From Nitrospira sp. (GTDB lineage Bacteria; Nitrospirota; Nitrospiria; Nitrospirales; Nitrospiraceae), in the NCBI GenBank assembly GCA_012032965.1, contig JAAUPT010000162.1, forward strand, positions 1-5,330: a stretch of DNA of 5,330 nucleotides, read 5' to 3'. The position numbers and the translations under genes were made by a program. Below are positions 1 through 4,950 of the stretch, one piece after another. Position 1 is the first letter of the stretch. Each line of letters starts with the position of its first letter. Under the pieces are notes generated by a model. It had not been told where the DNA came from. It ran no database searches and saw only the letters and a list, made by a program, of their open reading frames with translations.

Positions 1-221
1 AAAACCCACCGAGCCGAGCACATCCAAGGCGAGCGGACGAGTGGAAGAGGAGTCGGATAAAGCTGGCAGATGCTCCAACCCTTGGCCGCCCTGAAGCAGA
101 GTTTCTTCAAGATCTTAGTGTCCCCTTGCTGGACCTTCAAACGCTGACGCCTCTGCTGTCGCCTGCCTCCTTATTTCTAAGAGTGAGCTGTTTTGATCAG
201 ACTGTGGTCGGTCTTCTCCCT

Positions 222-398
222 ATGCTGGAGGATGGTTGCTCAGTAGCTGGCCAGCATGCAAAGCCTGGCAAAACGCTTGAAGTGAATGTGGGGAAAGATG
301 ACGGCCGCGTCGTCTACAAGGGTGAAATCGTGGATGGCAAGAAAACCTATGAAGTCTATGTGGATGCCATAACCGGCAAGGTTCACGAGATCAAGTAA
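222..398 (+). CDS. PepSY-domain protein, N-terminus unresolved (possibly truncated)
   Basis: The 58 codons from ATG 222 encode most of one PepSY domain. The C-terminal half is typical: a PGKTLEV strand, a KDDGRVVYKGEIVDG hairpin, then YEVYVDAITGKVHEIK at the end, with the VDAxTGKV signature. PepSY domains are usually exported or membrane-attached and are thought to modulate peptidases or act as small periplasmic modules. Here no signal peptide is visible. The frame stays open upstream to the left edge (a TTG at 126 is another possible start), but its translation there does not look like a leader or a domain. Neither 126 nor 222 has a convincing Shine-Dalgarno sequence. The domain's first helix is also poor: GCSVAGQHA instead of the usual alanine-rich helix. 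This could be a 5'-truncated remnant of an exported PepSY protein or a small cytoplasmic version. The domain call is fairly sure; the start and functionality are not. Confidence 0.6.
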   Translation: MLEDGCSVAGQHAKPGKTLEVNVGKDDGRVVYKGEIVDGKKTYEVYVDAITGKVHEIK

Positions 399-845
399 CT
401 CGCATGCCCACCGTGCTACATGAGCGGGTGGGAACTCAGCCGGTGCTCGCCCGCCAGGCGATGATGTCACCTACGCCTTCCGACAGAGACCACGATGATC
501 GACAGGTTGACTATTGCTCTGTTTACTTGAGATCATGGACATTACGTAGCTGCGCTGTTCTTCCTCGTATGCCTGCCTAGAGGGCTGCATAGCTGTCGTC
601 GTTTCTCTCGATCCATACTCTGCCAACGGCCTGTTCGTTGCCTATATCATCAGGGGTCATCCGGTTGAGTCTGTGGCGAGCCCTGCTGTTGAGGGCCTCG
701 ATGAAGGGTCCGTGGAGGATTTCACTGAATTTGAACAGCGTAGTGACAGCTGAGACGGTGATCGTGTGATCGGGGCCATAAAGAGCGAACATTCTCGATC
801 GAGGTAGCTGGGCACAATTTATTTATGAAGAGAGAGGGATGGTCA
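399..845. other. Intergenic stretch without a supported gene
   Basis: About 450 bp separate the PepSY ORF from the YtxH gene. Apart from the hairpin at 407-432 I see no RNA gene, repeat array or convincing promoter. A 71-codon minus-strand ORF (577-792, ATG) and an ATG-less plus-strand open stretch (about 550-750) overlap each other. Neither has a clear Shine-Dalgarno sequence, domain or family I recognise, and they cannot both be real. A perfect 10-bp palindrome, CTCGATCGAG, sits at 794-803, about 43 bp before the preferred YtxH start. It could be a regulator half-site pair, but palindromes of this size also occur by chance. The segment may be a decayed gene plus the upstream region of the YtxH gene. 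Confidence 0.4.
407..432 (+). terminator. Hairpin just after the PepSY gene, weak terminator candidate
   Basis: CCCACC (407-412) pairs with GGTGGG (427-432). An inner GCT (415-417) pairs with AGC (423-425) around the loop ACATG, leaving a small asymmetric bulge. The hairpin starts 8 nt after the PepSY stop codon, where an intrinsic terminator would be expected. No T-tract follows, so it is not a canonical Rho-independent terminator and may only be an mRNA-end structure or chance. Confidence 0.25.
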
Positions 846-866
846 ATGGAAAAGGAAGGATGCTCA
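825..866 (+). repeat. Imperfect 2 x 21-bp tandem repeat carrying start codon and Shine-Dalgarno
   Basis: Units 825-845 and 846-866 match at 15 of 21 positions and encode MKREGWS and MEKEGCS. Each unit begins with ATG and carries a purine-rich GAGGGA or AAGGA block placed to serve the ATG that begins the next segment. The duplication therefore creates two Shine-Dalgarno/ATG pairs, for 846 and 867. Confidence 0.6.
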
Positions 867-1151
867 ATGACAGAGAACAGAGCGTGTTCATTAGGAGCGG
901 TGGGAGTGGCGTTTGTGACCGGAGGGTTGCTGGGAGCGGCGGCGGCGTTGCTGCTGGCGCCGCAGTCCGGTCGGCAGTCGCAGGAGCAGTTGCGAGGGTA
1001 TGCGCGACGAGCCGAAGAGAGTATCCATGGGCTGGGCGACAAAGCCACCGAGGTTGTGGAGCAGGCGCTGGACAAGGGACGCGAGGTCATCAAAGACAAG
1101 CAGGCGGTCCTGAGCGAGGCGGTCGAGGCCGGCCGTGCATCGGGAGCATGA
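846..1151 (+). CDS. YtxH-domain small membrane protein
   Basis: This 101-aa protein has a glycine/alanine-rich transmembrane segment at residues 18-38 followed immediately by LAPQSGR (37-43), the hallmark junction of YtxH (PF12732) proteins. A charged amphipathic tail follows (LRGYARRAEESI, then TEVVEQALDKGREVIKDKQ) and is likely helical or coiled-coil. YtxH proteins are small stress-associated membrane proteins, named after a Bacillus general-stress protein; their biochemical role is unknown. Three in-frame ATGs compete: 825, 846 and 867. ATG 825 has no Shine-Dalgarno sequence. ATG 846 follows GAGGG at 834-838 with 7 nt spacing, and ATG 867 follows AAGGA at 856-860 with 6 nt spacing. I chose 846 because it has a good site and gives an MEKEG start. 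The start region is an imperfect 21-bp tandem duplication (separate entry). The DUF3309 gene follows 96 bp later on the same strand. Confidence 0.85.
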   Translation: MEKEGCSMTENRACSLGAVGVAFVTGGLLGAAAALLLAPQSGRQSQEQLRGYARRAEESIHGLGDKATEVVEQALDKGREVIKDKQAVLSEAVEAGRASGA

Positions 1152-1159
1152 GTGACTCT

Positions 1160-1182
1160 CTGGCGACAAGCATGCGCGCCAG
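1160..1182 (+). terminator. Short inverted repeat after the YtxH gene, weak terminator candidate
   Basis: CTGGCG (1160-1165) and CGCCAG (1177-1182) are exact inverted repeats with an 11-nt loop, 8 nt past the YtxH stop codon. No T-run follows. The position suits transcript-end processing or weak termination, but a 6-bp stem alone is thin evidence. Confidence 0.2.
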
Positions 1183-1234
1183 TGAAGCGCATTGGGTACA
1201 GAATGATCGATTGTGCGGTGTAATGTGTGAGCAA

Positions 1235-1240
1235 AGGGAG
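1235..1240 (+). promoter_or_regulatory. Shine-Dalgarno sequence fixing the DUF3309 start
   Basis: AGGGAG lies 7 nt before ATG 1248. It argues for that start rather than the in-frame GTG at 1227, which would place the Shine-Dalgarno sequence inside the coding region. Confidence 0.6.
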
Positions 1241-1247
1241 ACATAAG

Positions 1248-1424
1248 ATGAATACAATTCTTATCATCGTATTGGGGGCGTTGTTTCTAGGCGTACTTCC
1301 GATCTGGTCGCACAGCAGCAACTGGGGATACCTCCCCAGCAGCGGGCTGGGCTTCCTCTTCGTGGTTCTGGTCCTTCTGACCCTGATGGGTTGGTCGAAA
1401 GGGACGGCAACGAAAAAGGTGTAA
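1248..1424 (+). CDS. DUF3309 family two-TM mini-protein
   Basis: This 58-aa, very hydrophobic protein has TM helix 1 at about residues 3-19 (ILIIVLGALFLGVLP) and TM helix 2 at about 33-48 (GLGFLFVVLVLLTLMG). The short loop between them contains the family hallmarks: LPxW (17-20) and WGYLPSSGLG (26-35). The pattern and length match the DUF3309 (PF11752) family of small inner-membrane proteins, which has no known biochemical function. The C-terminus is a short basic tail (TKKV). The start at 1248 is supported by a well-spaced AGGGAG. Its neighbour upstream is another small membrane protein of the stress-associated type (YtxH), so a shared envelope-stress role is possible but is inferred from context only. 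Confidence 0.85.
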   Translation: MNTILIIVLGALFLGVLPIWSHSSNWGYLPSSGLGFLFVVLVLLTLMGWSKGTATKKV

Positions 1425-1606
1425 TGGGAGCGAGCGCTCGTAGATGAGTGGGCTTCAGCAGGCGGATCTATTCTCGTCGCGGTGACGCGTTTCCTCGGTG
1501 CGGCATTCCGTTTGAATGGTGGTGTTGGCACAGGTTCTTAGGCATGTGAGCAACCCTGCTCCCAGCCTCATGCCTATGGCCTATTGTAAGGATGGAGCAT
1601 AGGACC
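1425..1606. other. Intergenic region between DUF3309 and HhH genes
   Basis: This contains a perfect 10-bp palindrome CGAGCGCTCG (1431-1440), 6 nt after the DUF3309 stop, and the nested stem-loop at 1540-1575. I see no convincing -35/-10 pair. A promoter for the HhH/coiled-coil/MlaC group most likely lies here, judged by spacing only. Confidence 0.35.
1540..1575 (+). promoter_or_regulatory. Nested stem-loop upstream of the HhH gene
   Basis: An outer stem AGGCATG (1540-1546) / CATGCCT (1569-1575) encloses an inner stem GAGCA (1548-1552) / TGCTC (1557-1561) with an ACCC tetraloop. A 7-nt single-stranded bulge lies on the 3' side. The structure ends 31 nt before the preferred start of the HhH gene. 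It could be a 5'-UTR control element or the end of an upstream transcript. No T-tract follows, and it matches no riboswitch class I recognise. Confidence 0.35.
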
Positions 1607-1792
1607 ATGATCGACATTAATTCAGGGACATTCGACCAGCTCAAGACTCTGGTCGGAATCGGAGACACCTATGCCAAGAGGATTGTAGAAGGACGACCCT
1701 ATCAACGGACGGGTGAGCTGGTGACAAAGAACGTTATTCCGCAAATGAACTACGACAGGATCAAGGAACACATTATGACGAGGCCGAAATAA
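1607..1792 (+). CDS. ComEA-like helix-hairpin-helix mini-protein
   Basis: This 61-aa protein is almost entirely one helix-hairpin-helix unit. IDINSGTFDQLKTL (2-15) is the usual IDIN-x-A-x-x-x-x-L-x-x-L entry, VGIG (16-19) is the hairpin, and DTYAKRIVEGRPY (20-32) is the second helix. It ends with a GELVTKNVIPQMNYDRIKEHI segment of the same family (HHH_3, related to the C-terminus of ComEA). In ComEA this fold binds DNA without sequence specificity. Here there is no membrane anchor or signal peptide, so it should be cytoplasmic; DNA binding is inferred from family. ATG 1607 has GGAG at 1594-1597 with 9 nt spacing. The in-frame ATG 1592 would add MEHRT, but its AAGG abuts the ATG. The stop codon overlaps an ATG (TAATG) in the frame of the next gene. 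Confidence 0.85.
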   Translation: MIDINSGTFDQLKTLVGIGDTYAKRIVEGRPYQRTGELVTKNVIPQMNYDRIKEHIMTRPK

Positions 1793-1865
1793 TGCAATCG
1801 AGAGCAAATGAGGACGCGACGAGTCAGACAGTGGTCCAGAGCACACGTGGCCAGCAAAGCAGCGT

Positions 1866-1874
1866 AAAGGAGGG
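1866..1874 (+). promoter_or_regulatory. Strong Shine-Dalgarno deciding the start at 1879
   Basis: AAAGGAGGG precedes ATG 1879; its AGGAGG core ends 5 nt upstream. It is the best ribosome binding site in the window. It selects the signal-peptide start over the in-frame ATG 1792, which would add 29 polar residues in front of the leader. Confidence 0.75.
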
Positions 1875-1878
1875 AAAT

Positions 1879-2187
1879 ATGAAGAACAGATCTTGGTCAT
1901 TCATCATGATCGTGACGACATTCTTCATGGGATTTGGGCTGGGAGGCCTTTCACTGCACTATGCTGCTGCCCAAGGGATATTTGGACTTTCGACGTCGGT
2001 GAGCCAGCTCGGCAGTGCGTTGGTGGACATGCAGAAGAATGTCGACGACCTTCAAAAGAATATGGGGACAGTCAAACAGGTCAAAGAGCAACTGAGCAGT
2101 CTGTCCACACAAGGTGGAGACACTCCAGGAAGAGACCTCTTAAAAAAAGATGGCGATTCATTGAAAGACATGAAGCCGAACTTCTGA
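1879..2187 (+). CDS. Small exported coiled-coil protein, unknown function
   Basis: I do not recognise a named family. The 102-aa product begins with a classic export signal: basic KNR (2-4), a hydrophobic core from about residue 8 to 26 with a glycine-rich stretch (MGFGLGGLSL), and HYAAAQ (27-32), giving a plausible cleavage after A31 or Q32. It has no lipobox cysteine. The mature part (about 33-75) is helical, with hydrophobic residues at heptad-like spacing (VSQLGSALVDMQKNVDDLQK then VKQVKEQLSSL), which suggests a short coiled coil. The C-terminal 25 residues are polar and probably disordered (GGDTPGRDLLKKDGDSLKD). It could instead stay anchored by the uncleaved helix. It lies 34 bp before the MlaC-like gene and 86 bp after the HhH gene, so co-transcription with both is likely. 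A periplasmic or membrane-attached role is inferred from the leader. Confidence 0.75.
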   Translation: MKNRSWSFIMIVTTFFMGFGLGGLSLHYAAAQGIFGLSTSVSQLGSALVDMQKNVDDLQKNMGTVKQVKEQLSSLSTQGGDTPGRDLLKKDGDSLKDMKPNF

Positions 2188-2221
2188 ATGGCGTGACGTG
2201 AACACTTGGGAGAGCAAACTT

Positions 2222-2908
2222 ATGAACCAGACATCCGACGGTACCGCTAGTACGGGTGCAATCAGTTCCGAAACGCGTCTCGGCCTGGCCTGGGCCATGA
2301 TGGGTGCCATGGTTGTGCTGATAATGCTGACAGGGACGACCATGGCTTCAGCGGATCAGACTGCCACAGAATCAGTGAAAAGCACCATTGATGAAGTGAT
2401 CCATATTCTCAACAATGAAGAGCTCAAGCAACCGAGCCGTTCCATGGAACGGCGTCAGAAGATTGAACACGTGATCAGGCAACGCGTCAACTATGAAGAC
2501 ATGGCCCAACAGGCCCTGGGTTGGCCCTGGATGGAACTGACTGACAGCGAGCGGCAGGAATTTGTTGCCCTCTTTGTTCAGTTACTTCGAGACACGTTCG
2601 CCGGTCGAATTGACAACTACGCCGACGAGCAGGTGCTCTACCAGTCCGAACAGCACGAAGAGAACTGTGCCGAGGTCAAAACGAAGCTGTCGGGACGCAA
2701 GCTGGATACCCACCTGGATTTTCGCTTAGTCGATCAGATCGGCAATTGGTATGTGTACGATGTGGTCATCGACGGCGCGAGCGTTGTGAGTAATTACCAT
2801 GCGCAGTTCACCAGCATTATTCGCGATCAGTCCTACGCGGATTTAGTGAACAAGATGAAAGAGAAGACGCTCGTGGTGAAAGCGTTTGAAACGCCCACGG
2901 TCCAATAG
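2222..2908 (+). CDS. MlaC/Ttg2D-family periplasmic lipid-binding protein
   Basis: This 228-aa protein has the layout of the MlaC / toluene-tolerance Ttg2 family (PF05494). After a long polar N-terminus and a hydrophobic segment (about 20-38), MASA|D (41-45) is a plausible signal-peptidase site. The mature protein has the expected helical half (EVIHILNNEEL; RQKIEHVIRQRVNYEDMAQQALG; LTDSERQEFVALFVQLLRDTFAGRI) and the sheet half ending in WYVYDVVIDGASVVSNYHAQ and FTSIIRDQSYADLVNKMKEK, the family's conserved C-terminal block. MlaC shuttles phospholipids between the outer-membrane MlaA complex and the inner-membrane MlaFEDB transporter. No mlaA, B, D, E or F gene lies nearby in this window, so partner and cargo are unknown. 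ATG 2222 follows GGGAGAG (2208-2214) with 7 nt spacing, which is better than the in-frame GTG at 2198. Family assignment is confident; physiological role is inferred. Confidence 0.88.
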   Translation: MNQTSDGTASTGAISSETRLGLAWAMMGAMVVLIMLTGTTMASADQTATESVKSTIDEVIHILNNEELKQPSRSMERRQKIEHVIRQRVNYEDMAQQALGWPWMELTDSERQEFVALFVQLLRDTFAGRIDNYADEQVLYQSEQHEENCAEVKTKLSGRKLDTHLDFRLVDQIGNWYVYDVVIDGASVVSNYHAQFTSIIRDQSYADLVNKMKEKTLVVKAFETPTVQ

Positions 2909-2994
2909 TTCTGCACTCAAAGAGCCCTCTCGTTACCACACTCGATGATCTCACATTCGCTCTGTTGGTGTGTTTCAGCAACTGAGTCAGCCTG

Positions 2995-4809
2995 ATGACT
3001 CCGGAGTTGGTCGGACAGCCCATGAATACGATTTGTTCACCTGTTGCCAAGAGTGTCGAGCTGGAAGAACCGATTCGCGCCGAGCTCTTCGGCGTCGAAC
3101 GGCTCGAACAGCATGCGGCAAGTCTCGCGGTAGCACAGGTTGTCAGCGATGATGCACGGGTGGGCCGGTTACTCACGCCACGAGTCCTTGATAATAAACG
3201 CGTCTTGGTGGAGTCGTATCAGGCTATCGCCCGTACGATTCGTGATGAGAAAGCGATTACCCCCGCGGATGAATGGTTTGTCGATAATTTCCATATTGTC
3301 GACGAACAGCTTCGCGAGATTATCGACGATTTGCCTCCTGGGTATTACAGGCAATTGCCAAAATTGGCATCCGGGCCTCTACAGAATTATCCACGGGTCT
3401 TTGGAGTGGCCTGGGCATTCGTGGCCCACACCGACAGTCGTTTCGACCCCGAGATGCTCCGTCGCTTTGTGATGGCATATCAACGCGTACAACCGCTGAC
3501 GATCGGTGAATTATGGGCGGTGGCGATCTCGTTGCGTGTCGTGCTGGTGGAGAATCTTCGAAGACTGGCCGAGCGGATCGTCCATAGCCGGAAGGCCCGG
3601 TTGGAAGCCGATGAACTGGCGGATAGCCTGTTCGGGAGCGGATCCCTGGCAGCAGAGATTCCGGCCAGTGCGCTCCGTCGCTTTGAGAGCAATCCATTAG
3701 CTACTGCGTTCGCGGTGCGGCTGGTTCGGCGACTCCGTGACCTGGACCCGAAGGTGCGTCCGGTGTTGCGGTGGCTCGACGAACGCCTGGTCGCACAGGG
3801 TACGACTGCCGACGACATGGTGCATACCGAGCATCAGCAACAGGCGGCCATGAGCGTTACGGTGCGCAATATCATCACCAGTATGCGGCTGACGTCGGCG
3901 TTTGATTGGTCGGAGTTTTTTGAAAGCGTCAGCCCGATCGACACGATTCTGCGGACCGATCCCCGTTACACCGAGATGGACTTTGTCACACGGGATATGT
4001 ATCGCCATGCGATCGAGGATCTCTCGCGCGGCTCGGGTCTTTCCGAAATCGAGGTGACCACGCGTGTCGTGACCCGCGCCAGGCGGGCAGAGGGTGAGCC
4101 GCATATGCGAAAGCAACCGGAGCGGGAACGGCACATGGATCCCGGCTATTACCTCATCTCACAAGGGCGCCGGGCGTTTGAACGAGAACTCGGCTACCGG
4201 GTGTCCTGGAAGGAGCGGCTGCTGCGTTGGTATGTCCGGGGGGCCGCACCGAGCTATCTGGGATCGCTGGCGGTCGGGACCACCATGGTCCTAGCCGTAC
4301 CGTTGTGGTATGCCGCCGAAACTGGCGTGACCGTCGCGGGTCTGGTGTGTCTCGGTCTCATTGCGTTCATACCGGCCTCGGATCTCGCCATGGCGCTCAT
4401 CAATCGAACGGTGATGGCCATCCTCGGTCCGCGGTCGTTACCCCGGATGGCATTGCGGGACGGCATTCCCAAAGAGTTACGCACGATCGTGGTGGTGCCC
4501 ACGTTGCTGACGAGCCGGCAGGGCATCGATGAACAGATCGAGCGATTGGAAGTTCATTATCTGGCAAATTCAGACGATGACCTGCGCTTTGCCTTGCTCT
4601 CAGACTGGAGAGACGCCTCGAGCGAAAGTATGCCGGGTGACGCCGAACTGCTCGCCTCTGCGGTGGAGAGGATTGCGCATCTAAACAAGCGGTACGGCCC
4701 GGCGGCTGGGGGCGGAGCGCCGTTTCGTGCTGTTGCACCGCAGGCGGGTCTGGAACGAATCCGAGCGCGTCTGGATGGGGTGGGAGCGGAAACGAGGCAA
4801 ACTCCATGA
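2995..4809 (+). CDS. ndvB: Cyclic beta-1,2-glucan synthase (NdvB/Cgs, GT84), N-terminal part before frameshift
   Basis: NdvB/Cgs is a giant inner-membrane enzyme, usually about 2,800 aa. It builds cyclic beta-1,2-glucan from UDP-glucose for the periplasm, where the glucan buffers low osmolarity and protects the envelope. Visible here are the conserved N-terminal domain (LTPRVLDNKRVLVESYQAIA from residue 60, ADEWFVDNFHIVDEQLREI, PPGYYRQLPKLA near 114), two TM helices at about 420-470, and the start of the GT84 glycosyltransferase (RTIVVVPTLL, about 497) with an acidic residue in LLSDWRDA (D537). From about residue 571 the translation stops resembling the family, ending in an alien tail and a stop at 4807-4809, because of a frameshift in a G-run. 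The true continuation lies in other frames (next entries). ATG 2995 and ATG 3022 are both possible starts; neither has a strong Shine-Dalgarno. The last 38 or so residues of this ORF are not authentic NdvB. Confidence 0.85.
   Translation: MTPELVGQPMNTICSPVAKSVELEEPIRAELFGVERLEQHAASLAVAQVVSDDARVGRLLTPRVLDNKRVLVESYQAIARTIRDEKAITPADEWFVDNFHIVDEQLREIIDDLPPGYYRQLPKLASGPLQNYPRVFGVAWAFVAHTDSRFDPEMLRRFVMAYQRVQPLTIGELWAVAISLRVVLVENLRRLAERIVHSRKARLEADELADSLFGSGSLAAEIPASALRRFESNPLATAFAVRLVRRLRDLDPKVRPVLRWLDERLVAQGTTADDMVHTEHQQQAAMSVTVRNIITSMRLTSAFDWSEFFESVSPIDTILRTDPRYTEMDFVTRDMYRHAIEDLSRGSGLSEIEVTTRVVTRARRAEGEPHMRKQPERERHMDPGYYLISQGRRAFERELGYRVSWKERLLRWYVRGAAPSYLGSLAVGTTMVLAVPLWYAAETGVTVAGLVCLGLIAFIPASDLAMALINRTVMAILGPRSLPRMALRDGIPKELRTIVVVPTLLTSRQGIDEQIERLEVHYLANSDDDLRFALLSDWRDASSESMPGDAELLASAVERIAHLNKRYGPAAGGGAPFRAVAPQAGLERIRARLDGVGAETRQTP
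4708..4712 (+). other. Frameshift site 1: GGGGG run in ndvB (one extra base)
   Basis: Reading RYGPAAG up to this point is in the frame of 2995. Immediately after it the family-like continuation AERRFVLLHRRRVWN is in the next frame. Removing one G from the five-G run gives RYGPAAGAERRFVLLHRR without a break. The exact base cannot be placed within the run. Confidence 0.75.
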
Positions 4810-4944
4810 GTTGAATCAATTGTTACGCGGATCGGCGAGCACGACGTTCATCTCCGTCGGCGGCTATCCTCCTGAGGTGGTTCCATCTGTCCGGTTCGTC
4901 ATCACACTGGACGCGGATACGCGGCTGCCTCGAGGAGCGGCGCG

Positions 4945-4950
4945 CCGTTG
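4945..4950 (+). other. Frameshift site 2: one missing base, frame restored
   Basis: After LPRGAARR the shifted frame hits TGA at 4949-4951. The expected next residues, LIGTMAHPLNRPRFDP, start at TTG 4948 in the original frame of 2995. Adding one base in the CCGTT stretch (for example one more G or T) joins the two parts. The change is opposite in sign to frameshift 1. Confidence 0.75.

Noticed and set aside
731..782. TTGAAC (731) and CATAAA (777) as promoter elements before the YtxH gene
   Set aside because: They are not at a workable distance from each other, and neither has a matching partner box.
1192..1224. TTGGGT and TGTAAT as a -35/-10 promoter pair for the DUF3309 gene
   Set aside because: The spacer is 21 nt, well outside the usual 16-18, and the -35 match is poor.
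1431..1440. Palindrome CGAGCGCTCG as terminator or operator
   Set aside because: As a hairpin it would have almost no loop, no T-tract follows, and a 10-bp palindrome is expected by chance at this rate in GC-rich DNA.
722..1531. Long minus-strand ORF of 269 codons
   Set aside because: It lies antisense across the YtxH and DUF3309 genes, both of which have clear family features and ribosome binding sites. Its translation is low-complexity and rich in S, T, R and P, as expected for an antisense shadow of GC-rich genes.
1792..1878. N-terminal 29-residue extension of the coiled-coil protein from ATG 1792
   Set aside because: It would put a polar stretch before the signal peptide, and the strong Shine-Dalgarno sequence at 1866-1874 serves ATG 1879. 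The TAATG overlap is probably incidental.
4708..4948. Programmed ribosomal frameshifting in ndvB
   Set aside because: It would need two efficient events of opposite sign. I see no X-XXY-YYZ slippery heptamer with a clear downstream structure, and NdvB family members are not known to use recoding.
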